DNA from: Candidatus Magasanikiibacteriota bacterium | GTDB taxonomy: Bacteria > Patescibacteriota > Patescibacteriia > Magasanikbacterales > UBA922 | Length of the DNA stretch: 36,071 nt | NCBI GenBank assembly: GCA_018650085.1 | Contig: JABIGQ010000033.1 | Span: 1-36,071, forward strand | Direction of reading: 5' to 3' | Part shown: positions 13,501 through 24,214 of the stretch, one piece after another | Numbering within the stretch: position 1 is the stretch's first letter | How the letters are laid out: each line of letters begins with the position of its first letter | The notes under the pieces: generated by a model | What the model saw: only the letters and a program-made list of their open reading frames with translations | Told to the model about the DNA's origin: nothing | The model's database searches: none | Program-made: the position numbers and the translations under genes

Positions 13501-13698
13501 ATGTCTGTACAGTCTAAAAATAATAATTTAACAGATAAAGATCGTGAATTGGCTTTAGAGTTGTATGAGGAGTTAGGTATGGATATAGAAGAGCTTTTAG
13601 GAGAAATTCGTAGTGTGAAGAAAAAGATTCTGGAAGAAAAAAATAAAAAGGGTATTAAAAAAACACTTGAGGATATTATTTCTATTCAAGATTCTTAA
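13501..13698 (+). CDS. Small coiled-coil protein, 65 residues
   Basis: It is highly charged and predicted to be helical throughout (LTDKDRELALELYEELGMDIEELLGEIRSVKKKILEEKNKKGIKKTLEDI). It lies between the DUF1016 gene and the giant gene with 31- and 10-base gaps, so co-transcription is likely. It could be a partner or chaperone of the giant protein; nothing in the sequence proves this. Confidence 0.6.
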   Translation: MSVQSKNNNLTDKDRELALELYEELGMDIEELLGEIRSVKKKILEEKNKKGIKKTLEDIISIQDS

Positions 13699-13708
13699 TT
13701 TTTATAGT

Positions 13709-16700
13709 ATGGGTAACACTCGTGATAAAATACATAGTTTACGTAGTCTTGAAAAAAAGTCTATCCCTAAATTAGAAGAACATGTACAAAAAGAGAAAAG
13801 TGAAGAGAGTATTCGTGAAGTAAAAAAAGATGCTGGTACTGTTATTAGATCTTTAGAGACAGCAGGTAAAAATCTTAAGAAACATTTGGAAGCTGCAGGG
13901 ATTGAAAGTGGTGCTCAGGAGCAAATATTTGGAAGAGCAATTACAGAATTGAAAGAGCTGGTTGAATTAGTTGGTACTAATTTAGATACAGAAGGTGATA
14001 CATTGGAGGCTACTGCTTTTACAACATATATAAAACGTATAATAAAAAAAGCTACTGCAATTACAAAAAAAATGATACAGCTTGATGACATTCTTCGTCT
14101 TTCTAAACATAAAGAAAAATTAGAAAAGCTTCAAAAAGATATGGGGATAAAAAGTGTAGAGTCAGAATCTCCATCAGAAGGCGGTGAAGCACAAGAAGAC
14201 TCTGATGATTTAATAGATAATAATATGGCACAAGAACAAAATGAGGGAGAAAAAACACCTGAGGTTAAAGAAAAAATAAAATTATTGTTAGATCCGAAAG
14301 AGAATGCTATTTTTGATTATTCTGATCAAGACGATGGATGGAATTGGAAAAAAATAAAAATATTAAAAGAAAGAAAAATTGATGATGAACCAGCGATACA
14401 ATTTGAAATATTAGGAGAAAATGAAAAGATATTAGTAAGTTATGAAAATTGGAATTATTATGTAGATAATAAGATGATTGCTACAGAATTAGAAGATGAA
14501 GAAGAAGCGCCAGTAGAACCAGAAAGCGAACCAAAAATAAAAAGGAAAGATTATAAGGAGTTTAGAGAATTTAGAAAAAGTGATGATTTAAAAATGAAAT
14601 GGGAATATTTTGATTATCTTTTAGGACTTACAAAAAAAGAGGATGGTACTATAGATATCTCTAAGTTAAAAGCATTTGAGAAAATAGGTATTTTAGATGA
14701 AGGAGCATATCTTGGTAGAGATCGTGCAAAAAAAAGGCGTGAAGAATTTATTGGGGATGAGGAAGCTTTTCGTGCATGGAAGGATAAGAGGAAGGATGTG
14801 TTTAATCTTATTAATGATGAAAACGAAGAAAAAGAGAAAAAAGAAGCTGAAGAAAATGAAAAAATAAATAAAAAATATAAGGCTGAAAGTGAGTGGATTA
14901 CTTTAAAAGGTGGTAAAAAAATAATTAAGATAATAGGCTTTCGTGATGATGATATTATTTATACTATAGATGGAGGAGAAAATAACTCAGTTAGAATAGA
15001 AGATTTTAGAAAAAAATTGGAAAATAATAATGATTTAGCTGAATTAAAAGACATCTCTACTGGTTATTTTAAAAAGGATCCAAAAAAAGGAAGTGAGTTT
15101 GAGATTGTTTGGAATGAAGAGAAAATACAAGTTGAAGTAGTTGGTTTTATTTTTGATAATGGCGAAAATATAGTAATTAAACAAGGAAATAGGTTTCATT
15201 CTCCTTTATCTGCAGAAGATTGGGGGAAGTTTGAATTTGTAGATGGTGATGTGGCAGTGGAAGGTGGAGAAAAACAAGAGCTTGCAGAAGCGAAAAAACT
15301 ACTTGTGGATGCTATATCGACCATGGAAGGTGGAAAAGCACCAGAAGTAGAATTATTAGGACCTGAGGAAGGAGAAAAGACATTGGAAGAGTTGTTTAGT
15401 GATTTACATAAAGATATTGACATTGATAAAGTAAATGCTTTTGCTACAGTAATTAAAACACGTATAAATAGTGGTGAAATTCCTGGGATTGATTCTGAGA
15501 ATAAAAATATTGTGGCAGGACTGGATTTTGCAATAATAGAATTAATAAGAGGTGGGCAAAAATATAAAAAAGATTTAGTAAATTTTATAGCTACTCATAT
15601 ATCAACAATACAAAAATCAATAGAGAATGAAATCATACAAAAAAAAAGCAGAGGAGAAGAAATTGATGAACAAGTTTATCTTAAAGAGACGAAAGAAGAA
15701 ATCGATAAATTAGATCGTCTTATTCCTGTGACGATAGCTTTGCATGAGAAGGAATATTTAGCTATAAAAGTTCTAGCTTTTTCATTATTAGATGAATTTC
15801 GCAGTAATGAAGTAGAATTGAATAAAATGAAAAATTCTTCTGATGGAAGCAAACCTGTAAGTGAATCAGTAGATGCATCTCTTATGGATAATGTAGAAAA
15901 AGCGAAAGAAAATACACTAGAATTAGCAAAAGTATTTTTAGAAGATGTTTCAATTCGTTATATTACACCGAAGGGAAGTATAGAAAATCCATATTCTTCT
16001 GCAACAGAATTACAAAAAAATCTTTTAGAAGCAAAATTTGTTGCTATGGGTGATGCTCATGGATCAGCAAGAAAAATACTTGAAGTTGTTATTGCTTCAG
16101 GTATTGTTAAGTTTGATTCAAGAGAAAAACAACATAATTTTCTTAAGTTGTATCAGGAAGCTGTGGAGGCAAAACATGAGTTTCTTTATGAGGGAAATAA
16201 GTATATTGAAGCTGAAAAAAGAGGTATTGATTATCCATTAGAACAATATAACAAATCATATCTTGAACTTGAAAATAAAATTGTTACTCTTGTTAAACAA
16301 ATTGAAGATGATATATCAATAATAGATTCAGAAAAACTTCTTTTATTAGCAGGAGATACTATATTTGATCGTGGTTTAAGTGATGTGCTTACAATTGCGA
16401 TTATAAATAAAATAAGAGAAAAAAATAATAATGTAAAGATACTTGCATCAAATCATGATCTGCATTATTTTTTTACGAATGTGTCTTCGAATGATAGAGG
16501 TTCGATGTATCCTGATGATATAGAAAATATATTATATGAAGATTATTTAAAAAATACTACGCTTTTTCATTATCATTATGATGGGGATATTCCTATAATT
16601 TCTTCTCATGCATATCAAACTCAAACATATATAGACAAAATAAAATTAGAAATTAATTTTTCAGATGATATTAATAACACAAATATTGAAGAATTTGTAA

Positions 16701-19700
16701 ACCGAGCAAATAATTGGTATCAAAAAGAAATTTCAGAGATGATACAAGAAATAAAATCTGGCAAAAAAGGGAGGGATATAGAAAAAAAACATGTTCTTCT
16801 TTCTAATATTGTTTGGGGAGAATCTTATGGGGAAGGTGGAAGAAATAGAGATAGTGGTAAGATAAATTTAGACCCCTCATTTTCTAATGTAGATGGTATA
16901 CTATATTTAGTTGGTCATGACAATAAAGTGGATCAAGCAGATTCTGTAAGAGGAATCTCTTTAAATGATTATCATTTACAAATGGAAAAAAATGAAGAAA
17001 TGGCACTATCAATATTTATAGCAGATGTACCTAATTTAGAACAAAAAAAGGAAGTAAAGAAGCCAGCAGATGCACCACCTATAGCTAATGTAGAAAAAGA
17101 GAAAGAAATGCAAGAGATTATTGTAGATGGAGAAACATTTAGTGTGGGAGATAAATTTGTATATAAAAATGGAAAAGAGTTTGAAATTACAAGAATCGTA
17201 CCTAGCAGTCTTGATGCAAGTGTCATGAATATAATTTTGACAGATACTGATGGAAATGAGGAATCTTATGTGACTACAATGTTTATTCTGTCTTTAAATA
17301 CGGGTGTTTTCAACAAAAAAGAAGGTGGGCAAGCGTCAGTAGAAGCAAGATCAGAACCAGAAGAAAATAAATTTGGTTTAAATCCAAAGGAGGGAGAGAC
17401 ATTTTTTATCAAATTAAAGGGTAGTGATGTTTATGTTGGATTGGTTGTTAGTTCGATAGAAAATGGCAAAGTTTTTTTTAAGGATACTCGTGGAGATGCT
17501 GAGGTAATTCATGAATATTCATTTGAAATTTGGAATAATGCTGTGAGTAGTGGCGATGTAAAGAAAGAAGATCCAAAAATAGAGAACTTAAAAAAAGAAA
17601 AAGAAATTTCGGAAGGTTTTAAAAGTAGACTTGATACATTAGTTACTTCTGCGCGTGATGTGTTTCTTACCGGTGAAAATATTGAAAAAAATAAAATTGG
17701 AAATAAAGAAGAAATTAAATTATTAGAATATTTATACATCTTAAGAAGGATTAGTAATAAAGATGATATAGCTAGTAGGTTTTTTTCTGATGGTAAGTTT
17801 TCATTAAAATATGATGATCTTAGGAGTGATTCAGATGGGTTTTATAGTGAAATTATAGGGGGACAAAAAAACAACATAGATACTAATTTATATAAATTTG
17901 AAGAGGTTAAAGAATTTGATAAACGAGAAAAAAAAATAAAGATTATTATAGAAGCAGTGATAACTGGCATTGAAAGAAAGATTGATTTTTTAAAGAGACA
18001 GATTAATGAGTTAGTAAAAAAGGTAGAAGGACGAGAAGCTGCAGCAGAAAATCCTGCAAGTGAAACAGTAGAATTAGTTCCATTATTGGAATTAGTCAAA
18101 GATGATAAATTTACTATTTTGTTTAGTGATAATAGTGTTTGGAATGGGGTTTATGATAGAGTAGATAGAGGAAAAATTTTCATGATTGTAGAAAATGAAA
18201 ATAAAGAAATGGCAATAGAACGATGGAATCAATTATTTAAAGAAGGTAAAATTAATAAGGTGGAAACAAATGTGATTTCACCAGCACCAGAATCACAGCC
18301 TGTAGTAAAGAAGGAAATAAAAGATAAAGAACCCTCTGAAGAGGAAAAAAGGATTAATGATTTTTTCCTGAAACATAGTTCTGAAAATATAGAAGATAAT
18401 AGAGATGAGATTGTAAAATATTTTAAACAACTAAAAGAAAATAAATTAGAGATTAGTGTAGAAGAAAATGTCAAATCTTTAGATTTTGCCATGGCATTGC
18501 TGGATGTGGGTTCTGTAGGGGTTTTTGAATTGAAAGAAACTATAAATTTAATACTATTATTTGAGAAAAATCTTTTAGAGCAGATGAAATCAGATATTTA
18601 TTTAAAAAAAGAAGATTGGCAGAGAGAAATAAAAGGAAAATTTTCAGTTACAGTAAAAGAACATGAGGCTGCTTTTTTTGCTGTATTAGATTCTGTGGTG
18701 GAGAGTGTAGAAGAAAAAGAAGCTACAGCAATTAAGAAAAAATATCTAAAAGATAGTGAATGGATTGCTACTCCAGAAAATGAAGATCCTCAGAATATTA
18801 AAATCAAAGATGTTAGTGATAACTATGTTATATTAGAAGTTGATGGAGTAGAAAAAACAATGAGTATAGGAAATTTTGTTGGAGTGCTTTTGGAGACTCC
18901 ATTGGTTGCGAAGAAGAAAGCAGAGAAAGAAAAAGTAGAAGTTATCAATAAATTGGAAAGATTACAATCTCAAATAGATGATGCGGATACTTTAGCTGAA
19001 TTTAATACTATTATTATAGAGACAGCAAGAGAAAATCCAAGTACAGCTTTGAGTAGTTTAATTAAAAAAATTAATAAGATAACAACACCATTTAACGAAA
19101 AGAAGCTTTCAAAAGAGAATCTTATTGGTCTTGTTAAGTATCTGGAATTGGATAAAGGAATTAGACTAAAAACTGAAGAGAAAATTATAGAATTAATTGG
19201 AAAAGAGTATAGTCAAGTTGTAGAGCCTGATGTTGAAGAAGCTCCAGAACCAACTATACAAGAAATTCTAAGTAGAATAGGAACTTCAAAAATGATAGAA
19301 TTGTATAAGTCATTTTTTGCAGAAACAGAACCTACAGTACGGCAAGTAAAAGATTTGTTGAATGGAGAAAATAATGTTCCTGATGAATTTAAGGAAAAGT
19401 GGAATGAAAAATACGCTGATGGGATTTTTACGGCTATGCAGGCATTTGCGCAAATAGATAAACAAAACGCTATTATGCGTCAGGTATCAATGATAGAGCG
19501 TCAGGAAGAAAAAAATGAGAAAAAATCATTTTGGAAAACAGTATTTACAAAGAAAAACATGTTAAGCGCTGGGCTTGCTGGGTCAGTTGTTTTAGGTACT
19601 GGTGGGGCAGGATTGGGATTAGGTATAGGGGCTCTTGGTTTAGGCTGGGGGGCTAGCGCGGTAGCATCTAGCGCAGCAGCTGCAGGAGTCTGGGCTGGTA

Positions 19701-22129
19701 GAATGGTTGGGAGAAATGATATAAGAAAAGAAAATGAGAAAGATAAAAAAGCACGTGAAAGAGCAGAAGCTGAATTTTCATCAGAAGTTCAGGGATCATT
19801 GGATGAATTTTTTACTGATTCTTTAAAAACTCAGACAGAAGAAAGAATGCAGAAATTAATGGTAGAAGCTGTTACACATTTTAATACTGAGAATAATGGA
19901 TATATTGGATTTGAAGGTATTGATAAAGCAAAAAAAATATTGATAGATGCCGCAATAGAAGCAAAAGAGGTTGCTGATAAAGAGGGGGCAACAAAAGAAC
20001 AAACAAAGCAGTGGCAGAATAGTCAGTTAGAGCTTATGAACACTGGCTTTCAAGACAATTTAGATTCAAATTTCAATATAGAACATCCACGAATCCAACG
20101 AATTTTAGAGAAATGTGGTCCTATTAAACAGTTGCTAGAATCAGCGGCAAGTTCTCAATTATGGATGAATGATGAAAATCGTTATAAACGTATGGGTGGG
20201 CATCTAGTAGCTATGGGATCAGCAGCGAGCGTGGGGTATGCTGTCGCTGGTGTAGGGGCTGCTTATGCTGGTGCATCTACTTTAGGCGCAATTATTCAAA
20301 GATTTTCTATACGGACTGCTATTCGTGGTACTGTAGGTTTTGTGACAAAAGTATTAGAACAAACATTAAGTTATGAAGGAACGAAAAAGGATTTTGATAA
20401 AAAGAAAAAAGCTAACTTAGAGGCTCTTGCTATTCAATATAGTAAAGAAGAAGATGAAGGAAAACGAAAAGAAATCGCAAAGAAATTTCAAGAACTTGCA
20501 GAATTAGAGAGTTTAACAAAATCACAAAATCTTTTAAATGGAGTAAAAGCAGGTGCTTGGCGAGCTGGATTAGTTGTGGCTATTGGTGGAGCCTTTGAAG
20601 TTGCTAGAGCTGGGGTTGGTTTTGTGGCAGATACAAATTTTGGTGGAGCTGTAAAAGATTCTGTTAAGGGAATGCTTGGGATGGAGGATGACCCAGAGAA
20701 AGTTTTTGGCACTAGGGAAGAGTGGCAAGCTTATAAGAGTGCTTTGAGTGAATCATCTGCTGAATCTGGGATAGGGAATGAAGATCTTCAACCAGAATTG
20801 GAAGAAGGAGAAGGTTTAGAAAAACCACCAGAACTAACAGAAAACCAACAAGTAGAAGCGAAAGCTGAAAAAATTGGATTAAAGAATTTTGAGCTAAAAG
20901 GAAAAGCTATGCTGGGAAAAGGGCCACTTCATTTAGCAAATGAGCTAGATGATCCTAATACAAAAATAGGGAGGTTCATCATAGATACAGAAAAAGCTGC
21001 ATATGGATATAAGGATTTGAATGATAATCAAATAATCCATAAATGGCGTGTGCGTATAGCAGAAGAAGGTGGTACTGATTTTGCAAATGGAAAATATAGC
21101 AAGACGCTATATATGAAAAATGCTCATGGTGATGATCTCGTCATGAAACCATATTTGAAAGAAGTAAATGGTATGAAGGTAGTTTCTATAGGACCAGGCG
21201 GAGCAGAAGATGCTGCAGAGGGTGGTTTTTATAAGGATCACGAGGCTAAGGATATTCCTAGTTTGAAGAAGGTGGAAGTGCCTAAGCCGTCTGTAGAGGA
21301 TATGCCGCCAATAAAAATTCCAGAGAACACTGTGAATTTATTAGAAGGGACAGAAGATCCTGGGTATAAAATATTTGTTCCAGATGGTGGAAAAGAAAGT
21401 ATGGACACAAATGCATACATTCAGTTAGCAAATGGTGATGTTACAGTTGTTCCATTGGGTGGTGCGAGGGGAGCTGATGGATTGGTAAATGTAAACACAG
21501 CTGAATTAATAAAGCGTGCAGATGGGTTGGTTGCTTTGGATAGTGTGGGTAAAGAGAGTGTTTTGAAGGATTTTAAACTACAGTCTGTAGAAGGTGATAA
21601 TGATATAGTTATAGATGAAGATGCTCCACCTCCAAAAGAGTCTAAACCTGTTGGAGCGTTAGAAGCTTCTGCTGAAGTGCTTGAAGCTCCGAAGGTGTTG
21701 AAAGCGAATGCTAGTTATGATGATGTCAAAAAGTTTATTGATGGGAAGTATGAAAATAAATCTGATCAAAAAGCACTAAAGAATCTTTCTTTCTTTATTG
21801 ATAATGTTCGTACAAGAGTTTTTTCACCAGAGACTTTACTTGCTTCAAAAGTAATCCCTGATTATGATAGTGCTCTATATAATGAATATCTTTTAGCAAC
21901 ACAAAGAACTGAAAATGCAATTCATTTGGCATTAGAAAAAGGACAAACTCCTGCAGATATTATGAAGTTAGATGCAGTAAAAAAAGATCCAAATAGTACT
22001 TTACTTAATGCTATGTACAGCTCTCAGGTAGATTATGAAGATGCCAGTACACGACAAAGAAATTTGTTGATTACTGGAGAACTATCTAATATAGAAAAAA
22101 TTGTAAAAAAAGACATTGGTCAATCATAA
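13709..22129 (+). CDS. Giant 2806-residue protein with calcineurin-like phosphoesterase domain, repeated beta modules and glycine-rich membrane segments
   Basis: The start is MGNTRDKIHSLRSLEKK at 13709, 10 bases after the previous stop; an in-frame Met 14 codons upstream overlaps that gene. No signal peptide. Residues 1-150: coiled coil. About 190-250, 393-440, 452-510, 1136-1200, 1224-1285, 1463-1520 and 1682-1730: seven similar modules of about 60 residues (GxxF or SEW, strand, V/I-rich strand, acidic loop) resembling SH3-like barrels, joined by acidic Pro/Glu linkers. About 770-1100: metallophosphoesterase with the full set GDAHG (781), GDTIFDRG (882), NHD (915), His 967 and GHD (1069). 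Three glycine-rich hydrophobic stretches at about 1950-2005, 2169-2210 and 2282-2310. The C-terminal 500 residues contain further beta-rich sequence. Likely a protein or nucleotide phosphatase in a huge membrane-tethered scaffold. A strong terminator follows. Confidence 0.85.
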   Translation: MGNTRDKIHSLRSLEKKSIPKLEEHVQKEKSEESIREVKKDAGTVIRSLETAGKNLKKHLEAAGIESGAQEQIFGRAITELKELVELVGTNLDTEGDTLEATAFTTYIKRIIKKATAITKKMIQLDDILRLSKHKEKLEKLQKDMGIKSVESESPSEGGEAQEDSDDLIDNNMAQEQNEGEKTPEVKEKIKLLLDPKENAIFDYSDQDDGWNWKKIKILKERKIDDEPAIQFEILGENEKILVSYENWNYYVDNKMIATELEDEEEAPVEPESEPKIKRKDYKEFREFRKSDDLKMKWEYFDYLLGLTKKEDGTIDISKLKAFEKIGILDEGAYLGRDRAKKRREEFIGDEEAFRAWKDKRKDVFNLINDENEEKEKKEAEENEKINKKYKAESEWITLKGGKKIIKIIGFRDDDIIYTIDGGENNSVRIEDFRKKLENNNDLAELKDISTGYFKKDPKKGSEFEIVWNEEKIQVEVVGFIFDNGENIVIKQGNRFHSPLSAEDWGKFEFVDGDVAVEGGEKQELAEAKKLLVDAISTMEGGKAPEVELLGPEEGEKTLEELFSDLHKDIDIDKVNAFATVIKTRINSGEIPGIDSENKNIVAGLDFAIIELIRGGQKYKKDLVNFIATHISTIQKSIENEIIQKKSRGEEIDEQVYLKETKEEIDKLDRLIPVTIALHEKEYLAIKVLAFSLLDEFRSNEVELNKMKNSSDGSKPVSESVDASLMDNVEKAKENTLELAKVFLEDVSIRYITPKGSIENPYSSATELQKNLLEAKFVAMGDAHGSARKILEVVIASGIVKFDSREKQHNFLKLYQEAVEAKHEFLYEGNKYIEAEKRGIDYPLEQYNKSYLELENKIVTLVKQIEDDISIIDSEKLLLLAGDTIFDRGLSDVLTIAIINKIREKNNNVKILASNHDLHYFFTNVSSNDRGSMYPDDIENILYEDYLKNTTLFHYHYDGDIPIISSHAYQTQTYIDKIKLEINFSDDINNTNIEEFVNRANNWYQKEISEMIQEIKSGKKGRDIEKKHVLLSNIVWGESYGEGGRNRDSGKINLDPSFSNVDGILYLVGHDNKVDQADSVRGISLNDYHLQMEKNEEMALSIFIADVPNLEQKKEVKKPADAPPIANVEKEKEMQEIIVDGETFSVGDKFVYKNGKEFEITRIVPSSLDASVMNIILTDTDGNEESYVTTMFILSLNTGVFNKKEGGQASVEARSEPEENKFGLNPKEGETFFIKLKGSDVYVGLVVSSIENGKVFFKDTRGDAEVIHEYSFEIWNNAVSSGDVKKEDPKIENLKKEKEISEGFKSRLDTLVTSARDVFLTGENIEKNKIGNKEEIKLLEYLYILRRISNKDDIASRFFSDGKFSLKYDDLRSDSDGFYSEIIGGQKNNIDTNLYKFEEVKEFDKREKKIKIIIEAVITGIERKIDFLKRQINELVKKVEGREAAAENPASETVELVPLLELVKDDKFTILFSDNSVWNGVYDRVDRGKIFMIVENENKEMAIERWNQLFKEGKINKVETNVISPAPESQPVVKKEIKDKEPSEEEKRINDFFLKHSSENIEDNRDEIVKYFKQLKENKLEISVEENVKSLDFAMALLDVGSVGVFELKETINLILLFEKNLLEQMKSDIYLKKEDWQREIKGKFSVTVKEHEAAFFAVLDSVVESVEEKEATAIKKKYLKDSEWIATPENEDPQNIKIKDVSDNYVILEVDGVEKTMSIGNFVGVLLETPLVAKKKAEKEKVEVINKLERLQSQIDDADTLAEFNTIIIETARENPSTALSSLIKKINKITTPFNEKKLSKENLIGLVKYLELDKGIRLKTEEKIIELIGKEYSQVVEPDVEEAPEPTIQEILSRIGTSKMIELYKSFFAETEPTVRQVKDLLNGENNVPDEFKEKWNEKYADGIFTAMQAFAQIDKQNAIMRQVSMIERQEEKNEKKSFWKTVFTKKNMLSAGLAGSVVLGTGGAGLGLGIGALGLGWGASAVASSAAAAGVWAGRMVGRNDIRKENEKDKKARERAEAEFSSEVQGSLDEFFTDSLKTQTEERMQKLMVEAVTHFNTENNGYIGFEGIDKAKKILIDAAIEAKEVADKEGATKEQTKQWQNSQLELMNTGFQDNLDSNFNIEHPRIQRILEKCGPIKQLLESAASSQLWMNDENRYKRMGGHLVAMGSAASVGYAVAGVGAAYAGASTLGAIIQRFSIRTAIRGTVGFVTKVLEQTLSYEGTKKDFDKKKKANLEALAIQYSKEEDEGKRKEIAKKFQELAELESLTKSQNLLNGVKAGAWRAGLVVAIGGAFEVARAGVGFVADTNFGGAVKDSVKGMLGMEDDPEKVFGTREEWQAYKSALSESSAESGIGNEDLQPELEEGEGLEKPPELTENQQVEAKAEKIGLKNFELKGKAMLGKGPLHLANELDDPNTKIGRFIIDTEKAAYGYKDLNDNQIIHKWRVRIAEEGGTDFANGKYSKTLYMKNAHGDDLVMKPYLKEVNGMKVVSIGPGGAEDAAEGGFYKDHEAKDIPSLKKVEVPKPSVEDMPPIKIPENTVNLLEGTEDPGYKIFVPDGGKESMDTNAYIQLANGDVTVVPLGGARGADGLVNVNTAELIKRADGLVALDSVGKESVLKDFKLQSVEGDNDIVIDEDAPPPKESKPVGALEASAEVLEAPKVLKANASYDDVKKFIDGKYENKSDQKALKNLSFFIDNVRTRVFSPETLLASKVIPDYDSALYNEYLLATQRTENAIHLALEKGQTPADIMKLDAVKKDPNSTLLNAMYSSQVDYEDASTRQRNLLITGELSNIEKIVKKDIGQS

Positions 22130-22148
22130 AAATGAATAGACGCATGTA

Positions 22149-22184
22149 ACACAAAAAAATGCTGGAAATAGCATTTTTTTGTGT
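22149..22184 (+). terminator. Terminator of the giant-protein operon
   Basis: ACACAAAAAAATGCT, loop GGAAAT, AGCATTTTTTTGTGT, 19 bases after the stop codon. Confidence 0.9.
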
Positions 22185-22192
22185 TTGTATAC

Positions 22193-22221
22193 TTGACAAG
22201 ATCATAAAAATGTGGTATGTT
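22193..22221 (+). promoter_or_regulatory. Promoter of island unit 1 (TSP3 lipoprotein)
   Basis: TTGACA (22193-22198), a 17-base spacer and TATGTT (22216-22221). The context CTTGACAAGAT is shared with the promoter of unit 2 at 24007. Confidence 0.85.
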
Positions 22222-22257
22222 TTCTTGTCGTGTTCTTTTCATTATAAAAAGAAACAT

Positions 22258-22312
22258 AGAAATAAATCGGATATAGCATAGAAATATAATGTGTTGTATC
22301 CGGTTTATTTCT
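22258..22312 (+). other. Stable leader hairpin of unit 1
   Basis: Bases 22258-22273 and 22297-22312 form a 16-pair stem with one G-U near the start of the transcript, in a leader of about 160 bases. Further short stems (GATAG/CTATC, CTGTG/CACAG) follow before the SD. Confidence 0.7.
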
Positions 22313-22389
22313 AAATCGGAGATAGTGGTATATTGCCCTATCTACTAAGAACTGTGTGTATATCTACCACAGTACCAGAGGAGTTCGTC

Positions 22390-23814
22390 ATGTCCTTGAA
22401 GCCCATGTTTGTCCTTGGTCTTTTCGTCCTGTCATCTTTCGTTTTGAGTGGTTGTGGGGCTAGTAAGCCTCCTGTCCCTAGCTCGGAGAGTATCTGTGAG
22501 CACTATGCCTCCACAGAGGGGGGTATGAAGGCTATTCAACTCAGTGAAATCTATGCATGGTGTGCACAAGAAGTCGCTGAAGATGACATGCCAAAATCCT
22601 TGCGTTTCTATAAAATCTTAGAAGAAGCAGGGAGAAATGCTGGAGTTGACCCAAGAGTTTTGTCTGATCTCAAGCAAAAGAGTGTTATGGCTTCTTTAGG
22701 AAGGCCTTCATTTCTGGACGCTGATAAGGATGGGCTCTATATAGACAACTGTCCCATGAAATCAAATCTGGATCAAAAAGATACAGATGGTGATGGAGTG
22801 GGTGATGCCTGTGATAACTGCCCCAGGATGAAAAATCCAAGTCAGGCAGATTTGAATGGAGATGGCATAGGTAATCGCTGTGAGAAAGATAAAGATAAAG
22901 ATGGTATTATTGATCATATGGATAACTGTCCAAATGTCAAAAATACTAAACAAGGCGATGCTGATAAGGATAAAGTGGGGGATGCTTGTGATGATGATGC
23001 TGATATGGATGGTATTGTCAATAGCAAAGATAACTGTCCTACAAGGCATAATCCTGATCAAGCAAATGCAGATAGTGATACACAAGGCGATGTCTGTGAT
23101 GATGACCTAGATAATGACGGGAAATCTGATGAGGTAGACAATTGCCTAGACATCTCTAACCCGACTCAAAAAGATGCAGATGCAGATGGAGTAGGTGATG
23201 CCTGTGACAACTGTCCAGCAGTCCCAAATCCTGAGCAAAAAGGTGCAGATAAAGACAGAGATCGCATAGTTGATGACTGTGACAATGCTCCTAATATCTT
23301 TAATCCCGGGCAAGGGGATGAGGATCATGATGGCATTGGGGATGTGGCAGATAATTGTCCAATGGTTTCCAATACAGATCAAACTGATTCTGATGGAGAT
23401 CGTGTAGGCGATGTTTGTGATAACTGTCCAGCGGTTTCAAATACTCTGCAAAAGGAAAAAGATGCTTGTGCTTCCATAAGCATTGGTGTAGGAGAAGAAT
23501 CTTTCCTTATAAGAAACAGAGGGATACAAGTATACTTTATCTTGTCTCCTGGTATCTTTAAAAAGCATTCTTATGCCGAAGGGAAAGTTATAGAGGGATG
23601 GAAACTTCCATCTTCTCGTAATCTAAGACAGCTACGAACAGCTTGTGCCTCTAGGAAACTCCCAAAGAGGTTCAAGGAAATGTGTGTGTGTATTTGGACA
23701 AGTGATTCTCCCAGCAGTGGAAGAATCCAAACAATAAACGCACAAAGAGGGAGTCTGGGGTCCACAGTTTTCACTAAAAATGGAAAATGTGGAATTGGTC
23801 TAGTCCCCAACTAA
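22390..23814 (+). CDS. Lipoprotein with thrombospondin type 3 calcium-binding repeats
   Basis: 474 residues from MSLKPMFVLGLFVLSSFVLSGC, chosen because GAGGAG lies nine bases upstream and a lipobox (LSGC, Cys 22) follows a proper signal peptide. Residues about 25-115 are helical. From about 120 to 360 at least nine TSP3 units occur, of the form D-x-D-x-D-G-x-G-D-x-x-D-N-C-P-x-x-x-N-x-x-Q, rich in Ca2+-binding aspartates. The last 115 residues form a Cys-containing globular domain whose EGWKLPSSRNLRQL and CIWTSDSP resemble lectin-like DUF1566 domains; this is a weak match. A surface-anchored adhesin or spacer is likely. Composition is intermediate between the AT-rich genome and the GC-rich part of the island. 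Confidence 0.85.
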   Translation: MSLKPMFVLGLFVLSSFVLSGCGASKPPVPSSESICEHYASTEGGMKAIQLSEIYAWCAQEVAEDDMPKSLRFYKILEEAGRNAGVDPRVLSDLKQKSVMASLGRPSFLDADKDGLYIDNCPMKSNLDQKDTDGDGVGDACDNCPRMKNPSQADLNGDGIGNRCEKDKDKDGIIDHMDNCPNVKNTKQGDADKDKVGDACDDDADMDGIVNSKDNCPTRHNPDQANADSDTQGDVCDDDLDNDGKSDEVDNCLDISNPTQKDADADGVGDACDNCPAVPNPEQKGADKDRDRIVDDCDNAPNIFNPGQGDEDHDGIGDVADNCPMVSNTDQTDSDGDRVGDVCDNCPAVSNTLQKEKDACASISIGVGEESFLIRNRGIQVYFILSPGIFKKHSYAEGKVIEGWKLPSSRNLRQLRTACASRKLPKRFKEMCVCIWTSDSPSSGRIQTINAQRGSLGSTVFTKNGKCGIGLVPN

Positions 23815-23910
23815 GAAGACTAACTACACTGATATTGATTTTTCTAGGGGTAAAATGAGCGTCTTTTTTTTGGAAGTATTATCCATATGAAAGCGAAGAG
23901 AAATTAAACG

Positions 23911-23990
23911 TACCTGTCATGTAAATCTATTCATGACAGGGACAGAAATATGGTTATAAATAAGCATAAACATTTTGTAACTATATTCTG
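23911..23990 (+). repeat. RepC-like structured element, diverged copy 0
   Basis: Stem CCTGTCATG/CATGACAGG (23913-23921, 23932-23940) is directly followed by GGACAGAAAT and a second stem (ATATGGTTATAAA against TTTTGTAACTATAT, two G-U). This is the same order as hairpins 1 and 2 of RepC copies 1-3 (ACAGGGATAGGAAT, then GATTATAA). It lies downstream of a lipoprotein gene, as the other copies lie downstream of exported-protein genes. The 23815-23910 part has only a T8 tract after GTC. Confidence 0.6.
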
Positions 23991-24006
23991 AAAATCAAAC
24001 GTGCTC

Positions 24007-24035
24007 TTGACAAGATTTGAATTTTATGTTATGGT
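24007..24035 (+). promoter_or_regulatory. Promoter of island unit 2
   Basis: TTGACA (24007-24012), a 17-base spacer and TATGGT (24030-24035). Predicted start about 24042, leaving a 250-base leader. Confidence 0.85.
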
Positions 24036-24069
24036 GCTACGTTATGTCAATGAGAAATAAATTAGTTGT

Positions 24070-24108
24070 TGATTTTTATAGATAGATAAATGATGTCTAT
24101 AAAAATCA
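24070..24108 (+). other. First leader hairpin of unit 2
   Basis: TGATTTTTATAGA (24070-24082) and TCTATAAAAATCA (24096-24108) form a perfect 13-pair stem close to the predicted 5' end. Confidence 0.75.
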
Positions 24109-24214
24109 GCGGGTAATATATCTAAAAGCAAGTATATCTTGTTTACTAGATTATACCAACTGTATTGTACATTACAACATAATAAACCAGAGGAATAAAA
24201 ACCTTTTTTGAAAC